From positions 62,162 to 126,161 of the forward strand of contig NZ_AQVA01000003.1 of the NCBI RefSeq assembly GCF_000372485.1: a stretch of 64,000 nucleotides of DNA. Reading direction: 5' to 3'. The notes under the pieces are model-generated. The model saw only the letters and a program-made list of their open reading frames with translations, was not told where the DNA came from and ran no database searches. This stretch comes from Oenococcus oeni DSM 20252 = AWRIB129. Lineage in GTDB: Bacteria; Bacillota; Bacilli; Lactobacillales; Lactobacillaceae. How positions within the stretch are numbered: position 1 is the first letter of the stretch; every line of letters begins with the position of its first letter. The position numbers were made by a program, and so were the translations under genes. Below, in pieces: positions 34,595 through 44,106 of the stretch.

Positions 34595-34866
34595 TGAAAA
34601 GAGCAGTTGTGACAGTAATTGGTAATGACCGTCCAGGTATTATTGCGGGCGTTTCAAAAACATTAGCTGATAATCAGGCGAATATCCTTGATGTAGCCCA
34701 GACTTTAATGGATAAGATTTTTACTATGAGTATGTTGATCGACATTACTGAAATTGATGCTAAATTTTCTAATTTGCAGGTCGAACTGACCAAAGTTGGA
34801 CAAAAACTTGGCGTCTCTATTCAAATACAAAGAGAAGAAATTTTTAATTCAATGTCTAAAATCTAA
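34594..34866 (+). CDS. ACT domain protein (UPF0237 type)
   Basis: This 90-residue protein is one ACT domain: [36 protein letters not shown] (residues 4-39, read as a block) is the ligand-binding loop and first helix of the UPF0237 group. ACT domains bind amino acids; the ligand here is not known. It is always found next to the PFL-family (UPF0210) gene in Firmicutes, as here, where 11 bp separate them. The two probably work together, with the ACT protein as a regulatory partner. Confidence 0.9.
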   Translation: MKRAVVTVIGNDRPGIIAGVSKTLADNQANILDVAQTLMDKIFTMSMLIDITEIDAKFSNLQVELTKVGQKLGVSIQIQREEIFNSMSKI

Positions 34867-34877
34867 TTGGAGCCGCT

Positions 34878-36221
34878 ATGGATATTAATAAAATAAATGA
34901 AACAATCCAGATGATTTCTGAAGAACATTTCGATATTCGAACTGTGACGATGGGAATTTCACTTTTGGACTGTATTGGCGGGGATGGCCAGCGGACAGCA
35001 GAAAAGGTTCACAGAAAAATTGTTGATAAAGCCGGAAAACTGGTAGAAACTGCCCAACAACTCGAACGGGATTTCGGGGTACCAATTGTTAATAAACGAA
35101 TTTCTGTAACACCGGTCTCTTTATTAGCCGGAAACACTGATTATGATGGCTTGATTAAAATAGCTCGCGCTCTTGATCAAGCAGCTGCCGATGTTGGTGT
35201 TGATTTTTTAGGTGGCTATTCGGCTTTGATTCAAAAGGGCAGTACGCCGACTGAAAAAATGTTGATTGATAGTCTTCCGGAAGTCCTGAGTACAACTAAA
35301 CTTTTGATGTCGAGTATTAACATTGCTTCGACTAAAGCAGGTATTAATTTAAATGCAGTTGGAAAAACGGGTAGAACGATCAAACGGATTTCCGAAGTCG
35401 ATCCTTTAGGAAATGCAAAATTGGTGGTTTTTGCAAATGCCGTTGAAGACAATCCCTTTATGGCCGGGGCTTTTCACGGTGTGTCTGAAGACGATGCGGT
35501 TATCAATGTTGGTGTTTCCGGACCGGGTGTTGTAAAAAGGGCATTGGAGACAGTTAGGGATCGGTCAATTGATGTCGTTGCCGAAAAAATTAAGACGACA
35601 GCCTTTAAAATAACCCGAATTGGTCAACTGATTGGTGGACTGACAGCTAAAAAACTTGGTCTTCCTTTTGGAATTGTTGATTTAAGTTTGGCTCCAACAC
35701 CTGCTCGTGGAGATTCGGTTGCCGAGGTTTTGGAAGAAATCGGCCTGGAACAGGTTGGGACGCACGGAACGACGGCTGCCTTAATGCTTCTAAACGATGC
35801 AATTAAAAAAGGCGGCGTAATGGCTAGTCAGCGCGTTGGGGGCTTGTCGGGTGCGTTCATTCCGGTTTCCGAGGATGCTGGAATGATTGATGCAACAGTT
35901 GCCGGCACCTTAAGTATCAGTAAGCTGGAAGCCATGACCTCTGTTTGTTCGGTTGGACTGGACATGATTGCCATTCCTGGGAATACGCCGGCGTCGACAA
36001 TTTCGGCGATGATAGCGGACGAAGCGGCGATTGGTGTTCAAAACAATAAAACTACAGCCGTGCGCGTGATTCCGGTTCCAGGGAAAAGTGTTGGAGATTC
36101 GATTGACTTTGGCGGTTTGCTTGGACGGGCGCCGATTATGCCGGTTATCGAAAAATCTTCAACAGCGTTTATTAATCGTGGCGGTCATATACCTGCTCCG
36201 ATTCATTCTTTTAAGAATTAG
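34878..36221 (+). CDS. PFL family protein (UPF0210 / DUF711)
   Basis: This 447-residue protein matches the UPF0210 (PFL-like, DUF711) family: [19 protein letters not shown] (about residues 18-36), [14 protein letters not shown] (about 211-224), and [32 protein letters not shown] (about 271-302, read as a block). The fold is related to pyruvate formate-lyase, but there is no evidence of glycyl radical activity and the function is unknown. It is cotranscribed with the upstream ACT-domain gene. proC follows after 8 bp. Confidence 0.9.
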   Translation: MDINKINETIQMISEEHFDIRTVTMGISLLDCIGGDGQRTAEKVHRKIVDKAGKLVETAQQLERDFGVPIVNKRISVTPVSLLAGNTDYDGLIKIARALDQAAADVGVDFLGGYSALIQKGSTPTEKMLIDSLPEVLSTTKLLMSSINIASTKAGINLNAVGKTGRTIKRISEVDPLGNAKLVVFANAVEDNPFMAGAFHGVSEDDAVINVGVSGPGVVKRALETVRDRSIDVVAEKIKTTAFKITRIGQLIGGLTAKKLGLPFGIVDLSLAPTPARGDSVAEVLEEIGLEQVGTHGTTAALMLLNDAIKKGGVMASQRVGGLSGAFIPVSEDAGMIDATVAGTLSISKLEAMTSVCSVGLDMIAIPGNTPASTISAMIADEAAIGVQNNKTTAVRVIPVPGKSVGDSIDFGGLLGRAPIMPVIEKSSTAFINRGGHIPAPIHSFKN

Positions 36222-36229
36222 AGGTTAAA

Positions 36230-37015
36230 ATGAAATATGGTTTTCTAGGTGCCGGTAATTTATCATCGGCAATTATCATGGGTTTACTAAAAGCTGGTTT
36301 TAGATCGGAAGACATTTTTGTCAGTTCTCCACATAGCGCCGCTCTTCTGTCAAAAAGACTGGCTATCAATAATGTTGACGAAGATCGGCTGCTTGCTGAT
36401 TGCGATTTAATTGTTTTGGCTTTTTTGCCTGAACAGTTAGATAGCATTGTCCAGCAGGTTGGTTCGGAAAAGTTTGCAAACAAATTAATTGTTTCGGTTC
36501 TAGGATCAACAAGCCTTAAAGAACTAACGGAATTTTTGCCAACAGCAAAAATAGTTCGCGTTCTTCCAAACGTTAATGCAGAATTTAATAATTCATTGAC
36601 CTCGGTTGCTTTCGGGCAGAACTTGTCCAATGAGGATCTTAAATTAACAAAAAACTTTTTGCAGGCTTTTGGTACGATTATTGAACTGGCCGAAAGGGAT
36701 TTTCCGGCTTTTTCGGCGATTGCCGGATCGGGTCCCGCCTTTGTCGCATTGTTTATCAAAGCTTTGCAGGAAGCAGGAATAAAGCAGGGAATCGATAGCA
36801 AGGAATCTTTGCAGATTGCTTTACATACGATTAAAGGATCAACCGAGAATATTCTTCAAAGCGGAAAAACTGCTGATCAATTAGTCAAAAAAGTTGCTTC
36901 ACCAGGTGGATCAACTGCCGATGGAGTCGAATCGCTTGAGGAGAACCACTTTATTGAAACTGTTAATAATGCTATTCTAGCAACTATCAACCATGGCAGA
37001 AAAAAGTTTCGATAA
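36230..37015 (+). CDS. proC: Pyrroline-5-carboxylate reductase
   Basis: ProC performs the last step of proline synthesis, NAD(P)H reduction of pyrroline-5-carboxylate. This protein has 261 residues. The Rossmann motif FLGAGNLSSAIIMGLL lies at residues 4-19, RVLPNVNAEFNN near 108, SAIAGSGPAFVALFI near 165 and KVASPGGSTADGV near 222. GAGG lies just before the ATG. It overlaps proB by 23 nt. The order proC-proB-proA gives a complete glutamate-to-proline route in one operon. Confidence 0.95.
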   Translation: MKYGFLGAGNLSSAIIMGLLKAGFRSEDIFVSSPHSAALLSKRLAINNVDEDRLLADCDLIVLAFLPEQLDSIVQQVGSEKFANKLIVSVLGSTSLKELTEFLPTAKIVRVLPNVNAEFNNSLTSVAFGQNLSNEDLKLTKNFLQAFGTIIELAERDFPAFSAIAGSGPAFVALFIKALQEAGIKQGIDSKESLQIALHTIKGSTENILQSGKTADQLVKKVASPGGSTADGVESLEENHFIETVNNAILATINHGRKKFR

Positions 37016-37799
37016 TTGGAAAAAAATCGTTGTTAAAGTTGGTACTTCAACGATTGTTCAAGAAAATGGCCAGATTAATTTACCGATAATCGGTCAATTG
37101 GTTCAGACGCTTTGTGCTTTGCGAAATCAAAACCGGGAAGTAGTTTTTGTAACTTCCGGGGCGGTTGGCGTTGCGATAAATCAGCTTGGATTTAAAGAAC
37201 GTCCAAACGAAATTCCTCGACAACAGGCTTTAGCAGCGATTGGCCAAGCTGATTTAATGGCTATTTACAATCAAAACTTTTCTTTTTATCACCAGATTAC
37301 CGGTCAAATTCTTTTGACTTATGATGTATTCGATAATCCAAAAATGCTCGAAAATATGTTAAATGCCTTGCGGGAATTGCTGAAAATGAAGGCAATTCCG
37401 ATTATTAATGAGAACGACGTAATTGCCGTTGACGAAATGGATCATCAACATTCGTTTGGTGATAACGACTGCTTAGCGGCGATGGTAACAAAAATTATCG
37501 ATGCCGATGGTTTGATTATTTTATCAGATGTTGATGCACTTTATGATAGAAATCCTCATGAGTTTGCCAATGCTAAAGCTATCAAGCGGGTTGGTTCGAT
37601 CACCAAGCAGGTTATTAATTTGGCCTCCGGCAAAAGCAATCTCGGAAAAGGTGGAATGTTAACAAAATTAAAAGCAGCTAAGTATCTTTTAAAAAATGAT
37701 AAGCAAATGCTATTACTTCCTGGATCCGAACCTGATGGTATTTTGAAGGCTCTTTCGGGTCAAGAGATTGGAACTTTATTCGCCAATGAATACAAATAA
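36993..37799 (+). CDS. proB: Glutamate 5-kinase
   Basis: ProB phosphorylates glutamate to start proline synthesis. This 268-residue protein is an amino acid kinase fold: IVVKVGTSTI (residues 10-19), VTSGAVGVAINQLG (about 50-63), NENDVIAVDEM (about 137) and GKGGMLTKLKAAK (about 222). It lacks the C-terminal PUA domain found in longer versions, which is common in lactic acid bacteria. Its start overlaps the proC end by 23 nt and its end overlaps proA by 14 nt, so translation is probably coupled. Confidence 0.95.
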   Translation: MAEKSFDNWKKIVVKVGTSTIVQENGQINLPIIGQLVQTLCALRNQNREVVFVTSGAVGVAINQLGFKERPNEIPRQQALAAIGQADLMAIYNQNFSFYHQITGQILLTYDVFDNPKMLENMLNALRELLKMKAIPIINENDVIAVDEMDHQHSFGDNDCLAAMVTKIIDADGLIILSDVDALYDRNPHEFANAKAIKRVGSITKQVINLASGKSNLGKGGMLTKLKAAKYLLKNDKQMLLLPGSEPDGILKALSGQEIGTLFANEYK

Positions 37800-39048
37800 A
37801 TTACATAAGCAAATAAATTTAATCGGTGAGAGGGCTCAAGCAGCTTCACAAATAGTTTCTGGGCTTTCGATTGACGAAAGAAATAAAATTCTTTTGTCCT
37901 TCGTTTCGGAAATTGAGAAAAACTCCGACAAAATCGTCGAAATTAATGTTCAAGAACTTAAAGAACATCGAGATGATTTAAGCTTGCCAATGCAAAAACG
38001 GCTCCAGTTAAGTAAAGAGAAAATTTCCACTATTGCTTCCTCTTTAAAAGCTTTGGTTAAACTTGCTGATCCCTTGTCAGAAGGAAATACAAGTTGGCAA
38101 GCAAAAGCGGGCTTCAAAGTAGTTAAAAAAACGGTTCCATTAGGGGTTGTTGCGATGATTTACGAGGCACGGCCGAACGTGACAATTGATGCTGCAGCTT
38201 TGACAATTAAATCAGCTAACGCAGTTATCTTACGCGGCGGCAAAGAATCCATTAAAACGAATCAAGTGTTGGTTTCGATCCTGCAACAAAGCTTGAAGAA
38301 ACTTGGCTATTCTGAAAATATTGTTCAATTAATTGAAGATACAAGTCATGATTCTGTCAAAGAATTACTTCATTTAAGAAAATTCATTGATGTTTTGATT
38401 CCCCGAGGATCAGGCTCGTTTATTAATTATGTCGTTGATAATTCGACTGTTCCTGTGATTGAAACCGGTGCCGGAAATGACCATATTTTTGTCGATAAGT
38501 CGGCCGATCAGGAGGAGGCAATTAAAGTGATTGTTAATTCCAAGATTCAAAATCCTTCTGTTTGCAATTCAGCTGAAAAACTTTTGGTTCATGCTGATAT
38601 CGCAAAGGAATTTCTACCAAAATTATTTGATCGATTGTCTAACGAGGGGGTCGAAATAAGAGGTGACAAGGAAGTTCAATTAATTGACAACCGAGTTGAA
38701 TTGGCAAAAGATTTTGATTGGGACACCGAGTATAACGATCTGATTATCGCTGTTCATTTGGTGAACAATCTAAAAGAAGCCATTGATTGGATAGGAAAAC
38801 ACACAACACATCATACGGAAGCGATTCTAACGAATTCTGCTGAAAATGCCTCCGAGTTTATGCAAAGAATTGACGCAGCTGTCGTGACTGAGAATGCATC
38901 GACTCGTTTTACTGATGGTTTTGAATTTGGTTTTGGAGCTGAAATCGGAATAAGTACACAAAAACTTCATGCCCGGGGTCCAATGGGACTAACAGCTTTG
39001 ACGAGCTACAAATACGAAATTTTTGGTCATGGGGAGATCCGAAAATAA
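37786..39048 (+). CDS. proA: Glutamate-5-semialdehyde dehydrogenase
   Basis: ProA reduces glutamyl 5-phosphate to the semialdehyde. This protein has about 420 residues. Seen are VPLGVVAMIYEARPNVTIDAAAL (about 109-131, read as a block), LIPRGSGSFINYVV (about 206), the catalytic Cys in NPSVCNSAEKLL (about 260), and a C-terminal FGFGAEIGIS-type loop (about 381). The frame is open 6 codons upstream to a TTG; I prefer the ATG at 37786, inside the proB end. It closes the proCBA cluster. Confidence 0.95.
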   Translation: MNTNKLHKQINLIGERAQAASQIVSGLSIDERNKILLSFVSEIEKNSDKIVEINVQELKEHRDDLSLPMQKRLQLSKEKISTIASSLKALVKLADPLSEGNTSWQAKAGFKVVKKTVPLGVVAMIYEARPNVTIDAAALTIKSANAVILRGGKESIKTNQVLVSILQQSLKKLGYSENIVQLIEDTSHDSVKELLHLRKFIDVLIPRGSGSFINYVVDNSTVPVIETGAGNDHIFVDKSADQEEAIKVIVNSKIQNPSVCNSAEKLLVHADIAKEFLPKLFDRLSNEGVEIRGDKEVQLIDNRVELAKDFDWDTEYNDLIIAVHLVNNLKEAIDWIGKHTTHHTEAILTNSAENASEFMQRIDAAVVTENASTRFTDGFEFGFGAEIGISTQKLHARGPMGLTALTSYKYEIFGHGEIRK

Positions 39049-39102
39049 CCAGCAGCGTATTTTTTTTCGATATTGTTTATTTTCGATAGTATTCTATTTA
39101 TT

Positions 39103-39852
39103 ATGTATACGAATGTTTTTGCTCATCGCGGTTACAAATTAGTCGCACCGGAAAATACCTTACCGAGTTTTCAAGCTGCTTTAAATTATCCTGTTAATGG
39201 TCTGGAAATGGATTTGCAAATGACTGCTGATGGAGAACTGGTAATTATTCATGATGAAAAAATCGATCGCACTTCCAATGGAAGTGGATTTGTTAAAGAC
39301 AAAACATTATCCGAATTAAAAAAACTTGATTTTGGCAGCTGGTTTTCGAAAAAATTTAAAAATGTTCGTATTCTGACTTTTGAGGAATATTTGGATTGGC
39401 TTTACTCAATCGATTATGACCGGATGCTTTTGATTGAACTAAAAACCGACCATTTTGATTACCCTGGAATCGAAAAAAAGGTTCTGCAGATAATTAAAAA
39501 ATTTTCCGCTGCCAAATGGCAGATCGTTCTACAGTCTTTTAATCCTAAAACAATTCATAATTTGAGAAATTTGGATCCAGAAATCCCTCTTGCACGCTTG
39601 AGTTTTGTGATTGGACCGCGTTGCCTTTTTGGGTATTTTTTTGGTAGAATCCAACAAATTAATTTGAGCTCGCGTTTTCTTTTGAACCGCCTGATTTTCT
39701 ATTCTTTTAAAAAAGCTCGATTGACCCCTTGGGTTGTTAATCGACAATCATATCTTAAGAAGGCTTTTAAATTTCATTTAAAGGCGATTATTACTGATCA
39801 ACTTGACTCGGCAACGTTTTTAAGAGAACAAATTCAAGGAATTAATAAATGA
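39103..39852 (+). CDS. Glycerophosphodiester phosphodiesterase
   Basis: This protein of about 249 residues is a GDPD-family TIM barrel. The signature FAHRGYKLVAPENTLPSF (about residues 5-22), GLEMDLQMTADGELVIIHDEKIDRTSNG (about 33-60, read as a block) and LLIELKTD (about 117) supply the His pair and the metal-binding Glu residues. It hydrolyses glycerophosphodiesters to glycerol 3-phosphate, possibly during teichoic acid turnover. There is no signal peptide, so it is probably cytoplasmic. The frame is open from 39073, but the fold starts right after the Met at 39103. No Shine-Dalgarno is visible. Confidence 0.88.
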   Translation: MYTNVFAHRGYKLVAPENTLPSFQAALNYPVNGLEMDLQMTADGELVIIHDEKIDRTSNGSGFVKDKTLSELKKLDFGSWFSKKFKNVRILTFEEYLDWLYSIDYDRMLLIELKTDHFDYPGIEKKVLQIIKKFSAAKWQIVLQSFNPKTIHNLRNLDPEIPLARLSFVIGPRCLFGYFFGRIQQINLSSRFLLNRLIFYSFKKARLTPWVVNRQSYLKKAFKFHLKAIITDQLDSATFLREQIQGINK

Positions 39853-40622
39853 GTGATCCACATTTGAAAGAAAAAGTTGTTGTAATTGCTGGACCGACCG
39901 CTAGTGGAAAAAGTGATCTGGCAATTAAAATTGCCCAGATGATTGACAGTGAAATTATTTCCGAAGATGCCTTTCAAATTTATCGTGGTTTGGATATTGG
40001 AACGGCAAAGCCGAGTAAAGATGATTTAGCAAAGGTTAAACATCATTTTATCGATATCAAAGAAGTCGACGAATCCTACAGTGCCTATGAATTTGCAAGA
40101 GACGCACGAATAGTTATCAATCAAATATCGTCTAAAAAGAAGATTCCTTTGATTGTCGGTGGATCTGGCTTTTTTTTGCAGACACTTTTGGGCGATCGGA
40201 GAATTTCTGATAAGGATAACCCAATTGTTCCTAAAAAAGCCGGAATAGAGAATCGTCTTTATAATGCTTTGTTGATTGGTTTGAACACAGAACGTTCACA
40301 GCTTTATGATCGGATTAATCAACGGGTTGAAAGGATGTTTGAAAAGGGAATTGTGAAAGAAGCCGAAAATCTTTTTCGTCAACAAGGTAATTTTCAATCA
40401 AAAAAAGCAATTGGATATCGTGAATTTGCTGGATACTTCGCTAATCAGTATGACTTGTCGGAGGTTGAAACTTTAATTAAGCGCGATTCTCGAAGATATG
40501 CAAAAAGACAATTGACTTATTTTAAAAATCAATTTCCCGATATGCGGTGGTTCGATACAAAACAGATTACCGAAAATCCCAAATTAATTATTGATTTAGT
40601 AAAAAAATTTAACCAATTCTAG
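39849..40622 (+). CDS. miaA: tRNA dimethylallyltransferase
   Basis: MiaA adds an isopentenyl group to A37 of tRNAs that read codons starting with U. This 257-residue protein has the P-loop IAGPTASGKSDLA (about residues 12-24), the family motif EDAFQIYRGLDIGTAKPS (about 37-54) and the C-terminal element KAIGYREFAGYF (about 180-191) plus SRRYAKRQLTYFKNQ (about 214). It is shorter than the usual 300 or so because the inserted tRNA-binding region is reduced, as in some relatives. The start overlaps the GDPD stop by 4 nt (ATGA). Confidence 0.93.
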   Translation: MSDPHLKEKVVVIAGPTASGKSDLAIKIAQMIDSEIISEDAFQIYRGLDIGTAKPSKDDLAKVKHHFIDIKEVDESYSAYEFARDARIVINQISSKKKIPLIVGGSGFFLQTLLGDRRISDKDNPIVPKKAGIENRLYNALLIGLNTERSQLYDRINQRVERMFEKGIVKEAENLFRQQGNFQSKKAIGYREFAGYFANQYDLSEVETLIKRDSRRYAKRQLTYFKNQFPDMRWFDTKQITENPKLIIDLVKKFNQF

Positions 40623-40627
40623 ACCAA

Positions 40628-40668
40628 TGTTAGCTTTCCTAACATTTTTTTTTGGAAGTCTTTATAAT
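40628..40668 (+). promoter_or_regulatory. GlnR operator and promoter of glnR-glnA
   Basis: TGTTAGCTTTCCTAACA (40628-40644) matches the GlnR box TGTNA-N7-TNACA exactly. TATAAT at 40663-40668 is the -10, and the right half of the box overlaps the -35 position, so GlnR bound here should block transcription. The glnR start follows about 25 nt later, so the operon represses itself. Confidence 0.85.
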
Positions 40669-40693
40669 TTTAGTTAGATGGATTTAGTAAGAA

Positions 40694-41026
40694 ATGATTG
40701 ATGAGCGATTAAAAAAAGATTTAGCTATTTTACCGATTAGTACAGTTCGGGCTTTAACGAACTTATCTGATAGGCAGATTCGCTATTATGAAAGTCAAGA
40801 TTTGCTTACTACGAAACGGGGTAAGGGTGGTCAAAGACGCTTTTCTTTGAACGATGTTGAACGGCTGATTGAGATAAGGATGATGATGGAATCTGGCGAT
40901 AGCTTAAAAGATATTCACAATCTTTATGAAACTCACCGCGTTAGCAATCGGCGGAATGAGAAAACGGAATTTGTTCATTCACTTGAAAATGAATTTTTGA
41001 AAATCGGAAGGCTGGAAAAACATTAA
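40694..41026 (+). CDS. glnR: GlnR, MerR-family regulator of nitrogen metabolism
   Basis: GlnR represses glutamine synthetase and other nitrogen genes when glutamine is plentiful. This 110-residue protein has a MerR-type winged helix: ISTVRALTNLSDRQIRYYESQDLL (about residues 16-39, read as a block) and GGQRRFSLNDVERLIEIRMM (about 45-64). The C-terminal tail, which in relatives contacts glutamine synthetase, is shorter than in Bacillus. A perfect GlnR box precedes it. Its stop overlaps the glnA start (TAATG). Confidence 0.93.
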   Translation: MIDERLKKDLAILPISTVRALTNLSDRQIRYYESQDLLTTKRGKGGQRRFSLNDVERLIEIRMMMESGDSLKDIHNLYETHRVSNRRNEKTEFVHSLENEFLKIGRLEKH

Positions 41027-42369
41027 TGACAAAATTAACCAAAGAAGCAATTAAGAAGTCAGTTAAAGATGAAGGCGTTGATTTTTTGCGTGTAATGTTC
41101 ACCGACGTATTCGGCATGATAAAAAATGTTGAAATACCTGTTAGCGAACTTGACACAGTTCTTGACGATAATTTACTGTTTGACGGATCATCAATCGATG
41201 GTTTTGTAAGAATTGAAGAATCCGATATGTATCTGTATCCTGATCTTGACACTTTCAGGATTTTACCCGATTCAATGACCGGTGAACATGACGGCAAGGT
41301 AGCGATGATCGTGGCTAATGTTTATACAAGCGATCGTTTGCCATTCGAAGGGGATCCGAGAAACAATTTGATTCGCGTTCTTGCAGAAATGAGAAAAGAT
41401 GGTTTTTCTGATTTCAACGTTGGGACGGAACCTGAATTCTTCTTGTTTAAACTTGGAGAAGATGGCAAACCGACTATGAAACTTAATGATAATGGCGGCT
41501 ATTTTGATTTGGCCCCATTGGATTTGGGAGAACATGTCCGTCGTGAAATCGTTCTGACTCTGGAAAAGATGGGTTTTGAAGTCGAAGCAGCTCATCACGA
41601 AGTTGCACCTGGACAACATGAAGTAGATTTTCGTTATGCCGATGCCGTGACCGCAGCTGACCATATTCAACTATTTAAGCTTATTGTTAAAACCGTTGCC
41701 CGTAAATATGGCTACTATGCCACCTTTATGCCAAAACCGATTGCCGGGATTAATGGAAACGGCATGCACACAAATATGAGTCTTTCAAAGGATGGCAAGA
41801 ACGCCTTTGATGATCCGACCGACAAACTTGGTCTCTCAAAAGTGGCCTATCATTTCCTTGGTGGTCTTTTGGATCACGCACAGAATTTTGTCGCTATTAC
41901 CAATCCAACGGTCAATTCATTCAAGCGCTTGACTCCTGGTTTTGAGGCGCCGGTTTATATCGCCTGGTCGGCTTCGAACCGTTCTCCAATGGTTCGTGTC
42001 CCGGCTTCTCGCGGTGCTTCGACACGTTTGGAATTAAGAATGGTTGATCCGACAGCAAATCCTTACCTGGCTTTCGCCGTCGTTTTGAATTCTGGATTGG
42101 ACGGTGTTGAAAAAGAAACGACTCCTGAGCATTCTGTTGATCGTAATATTTTCTTAATGGATGCTAATGAACGTAAAAAAGCCGGTATTAAAGATCTTCC
42201 GGATACTCTATTGACAGCTGTTGATAATCTGTCAAAGGACGAGGTGGTTATTAGCGCGATCTCCAAGCGAATTGCCGATACCTTCGTCGAAGCCAAAAAA
42301 CTTGAATATCAATCTTATCGTGCTTCTGTCTCTAAATGGGAAATTAAACAATATCTTCAAACCTTTTAA
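41026..42369 (+). CDS. glnA: Glutamine synthetase, type I
   Basis: GlnA forms glutamine from glutamate, ammonia and ATP. This 447-residue protein is a GSI-alpha type. Seen are LLFDGSSIDGFVRIEESDM (about residues 49-67), the metal site EAAHHEVAPGQHEVDFRY (about 188-205), NGNGMHTNMSL (about 239), and the ATP-site loop RSPMVRVPASRGASTRLELR (about 320-339). The Arg in DGFVRIEESD is the residue that confers feedback inhibition in the Bacillus enzyme, so GlnR-GlnA cross-talk is likely. The adenylylation-loop features of GSI-beta are absent. It is cotranscribed with glnR. Confidence 0.96.
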   Translation: MTKLTKEAIKKSVKDEGVDFLRVMFTDVFGMIKNVEIPVSELDTVLDDNLLFDGSSIDGFVRIEESDMYLYPDLDTFRILPDSMTGEHDGKVAMIVANVYTSDRLPFEGDPRNNLIRVLAEMRKDGFSDFNVGTEPEFFLFKLGEDGKPTMKLNDNGGYFDLAPLDLGEHVRREIVLTLEKMGFEVEAAHHEVAPGQHEVDFRYADAVTAADHIQLFKLIVKTVARKYGYYATFMPKPIAGINGNGMHTNMSLSKDGKNAFDDPTDKLGLSKVAYHFLGGLLDHAQNFVAITNPTVNSFKRLTPGFEAPVYIAWSASNRSPMVRVPASRGASTRLELRMVDPTANPYLAFAVVLNSGLDGVEKETTPEHSVDRNIFLMDANERKKAGIKDLPDTLLTAVDNLSKDEVVISAISKRIADTFVEAKKLEYQSYRASVSKWEIKQYLQTF

Positions 42370-42396
42370 ATTAATTAAAGTAAATAACATTTAATA

Positions 42397-42419
42397 AACG
42401 TCTAGCAATAGACGTTTTT
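42397..42419 (+). terminator. Intrinsic terminator of glnRA
   Basis: AACGTCTA pairs perfectly with TAGACGTT around GCAA, then a T run. Confidence 0.9.
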
Positions 42420-42437
42420 CTTTGCAAAAATTGAAGT

Positions 42438-43145
42438 ATGGAAAATCAGATGAATTTGCATATCGTAGGGGACAATAAAATCCCTATTCTCAATAATTTA
42501 ATCAATAGCAAAATTGACTATTTAAATTCAATCAAAGAAGCAATTGACGAACATAATTATTTACTGATTTATGAGTTGCTTGATTCAGCACGCTATAACG
42601 AAAAAATACGCCAGTGGCCGCATGCTGATCCGAATTATTTTCTCAGCAACATGACGGAAACGATTCAACCGGAATTATCTGAATTTCTCGCCTCTAAATT
42701 ATTGTCCTTCATTCGTGTTCACTTTCCATTCCTGTATTTTAGGGAAATTAAAACCGGCGTTTACGAAATAATCTTTGGACGTTGGCCGTCTGCAAGGACT
42801 TTTGGCATCCTTGATATTATTCGGATTGAATTCATTTTTGACGAAGTAGCTGTCAACGAATTAAAAAATTACATGGACAATCCGAAATCTGTTGAAGAAC
42901 AAAACGCACAATTAAATGAGCTTCATCGAGCAAATCAACTTTATGCTGCAAAAAAACGATCCGGATTCGAGGCAGACATCGAAAGAAACAATCTCGCGAT
43001 TCTTAAATTGGAGAAAGACAGAGCCGTTTTACAGTTGGAACGGGAGCAAATCGAGAAGTATTCGGGAAGTTTTCAGCATTTTGTCGATCAAGCAGGAAAT
43101 CTTTATGTCGATTATCTATCGGAAATCCAGAAAGAAAATAAATGA
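42438..43145 (+). CDS. Unknown protein with C-terminal coiled coil (first of a pair)
   Basis: This 235-residue soluble protein is not one I recognise. The first 150 residues have a mixed alpha/beta look with clusters of aromatic residues (SFIRVHFPFLYFREI about residue 94; EIIFGRWPSARTFGILDIIRIEF about 112-134, read as a block). From about 150 to 220 it is a charged helix (EEQNAQLNELHRANQLYAAKK, then ERNNLAILKLEKDRAVLQLEREQIEKY, read as a block) that should form a coiled coil. There is no signal or membrane segment. It starts soon after the glnA terminator and overlaps the next unknown gene by 4 nt, so the two probably act together. Confidence 0.75.
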   Translation: MENQMNLHIVGDNKIPILNNLINSKIDYLNSIKEAIDEHNYLLIYELLDSARYNEKIRQWPHADPNYFLSNMTETIQPELSEFLASKLLSFIRVHFPFLYFREIKTGVYEIIFGRWPSARTFGILDIIRIEFIFDEVAVNELKNYMDNPKSVEEQNAQLNELHRANQLYAAKKRSGFEADIERNNLAILKLEKDRAVLQLEREQIEKYSGSFQHFVDQAGNLYVDYLSEIQKENK

Positions 43146-44068
43146 CAATTGTAGGCAAACAAACATTATCGAACTTAAATGATTTTCAAAAAGAAATTCA
43201 CCACGATGCGAAACAATTGCTGGATTTTGATAATTTTTACAGTATTTTTCTAAAATCAAAAACGGTATCCGAAACGGTCGATGCAGTTGGTCGATTAATT
43301 AAAAATAATCAAAGCCATTATGAACAATTCAACCCGCTTTTTCACTATGACAATTCTTTTTGGATAACTCAACTTTTTGTCAAACTTTTTCGACTCAGAA
43401 AGCTTGACTATTTTTCGAATTTGGATTCTAATCAAGAAATTGCCAATTGTCTTCGAATATCTGGCTTCCCCAGCCTTGAATTTTATTTTTCGACGAATTC
43501 CCAATTGACAAAGGATGGTTTTTATTTACGGGAAAAAAATTTGCAAATAGATTTGCTTTATCTGGATATATTTAATAAAGATATGTTCATAAATGCCGAC
43601 GGTTTCGCTAATTTGATAAATTCCCGTATTGGCAAAAATTTGACCGCTGTAGATGTTAAAACTTTAACGGGTATCTTCAAGACTCTTGCGAAGATATTAG
43701 GCGAAGATGATTTTTCTGTTGACCTAAATTTGTTGCAATCCGGCAATAATCAAATGTTGCCGCTTAGTAAAATCGACCTTCCGGCCATTGTGACAGACCA
43801 GTTGTTTGTGTTGGCTCAAAGTCGTCAAAAAGATATTTTTGCACTGGATAACGGTTTTCAAATTGACTTCAATGAGGAAATGAGTTTATATTTAATTCAG
43901 GCAATTGATTCGCTTGGACATTCCCAATGGTTTTTTAAGGTCTTCGATACATATGACCAATGGACTTTTTTGGATGTTTTAACGAAATATAATTGGTTTT
44001 TAAAGTGGTATCTTGATAACCTTAATTATTTAAAAATTGCTTATCGGGATGATCTTTTTCCCGGTTAA
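43142..44068 (+). CDS. Unknown protein (second of a pair)
   Basis: This 308-residue soluble protein is not one I recognise. It is rich in Asp, Asn, Phe and Leu and has a helical first half (NLNDFQKEIHHDAKQLLDF about residues 11-29). A beta-like stretch reads FPSLEFYFSTNSQL (about 108-121), and the C-terminal half has QDIFALDNGFQIDFNEEM-like sequence near 230-250 and many Trp and Tyr (YDQWTFLDVLTKYNWFLKWYLDNLNYL, about 275-301, read as a block). No catalytic motif stands out. Coupled by a 4-nt overlap to the preceding coiled-coil protein, it may form a complex with it. tRNA-Arg follows 38 bp downstream. Confidence 0.75.
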   Translation: MTIVGKQTLSNLNDFQKEIHHDAKQLLDFDNFYSIFLKSKTVSETVDAVGRLIKNNQSHYEQFNPLFHYDNSFWITQLFVKLFRLRKLDYFSNLDSNQEIANCLRISGFPSLEFYFSTNSQLTKDGFYLREKNLQIDLLYLDIFNKDMFINADGFANLINSRIGKNLTAVDVKTLTGIFKTLAKILGEDDFSVDLNLLQSGNNQMLPLSKIDLPAIVTDQLFVLAQSRQKDIFALDNGFQIDFNEEMSLYLIQAIDSLGHSQWFFKVFDTYDQWTFLDVLTKYNWFLKWYLDNLNYLKIAYRDDLFPG

Positions 44069-44106
44069 TAACAAAATAAAGTATTTTTTAGCTATACTGA
44101 AAGTAC

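Noticed and set aside
36211-36801. 196-codon minus-strand frame opposite proC
   Set aside because: It mirrors codon usage of proC, its product is Ser/Leu-rich with no domain, and proC is clear.
41272-41670. 132-codon minus-strand frame opposite glnA
   Set aside because: It is the shadow of a highly conserved gene and its product is Met-, Cys- and Phe-rich without recognisable motifs.
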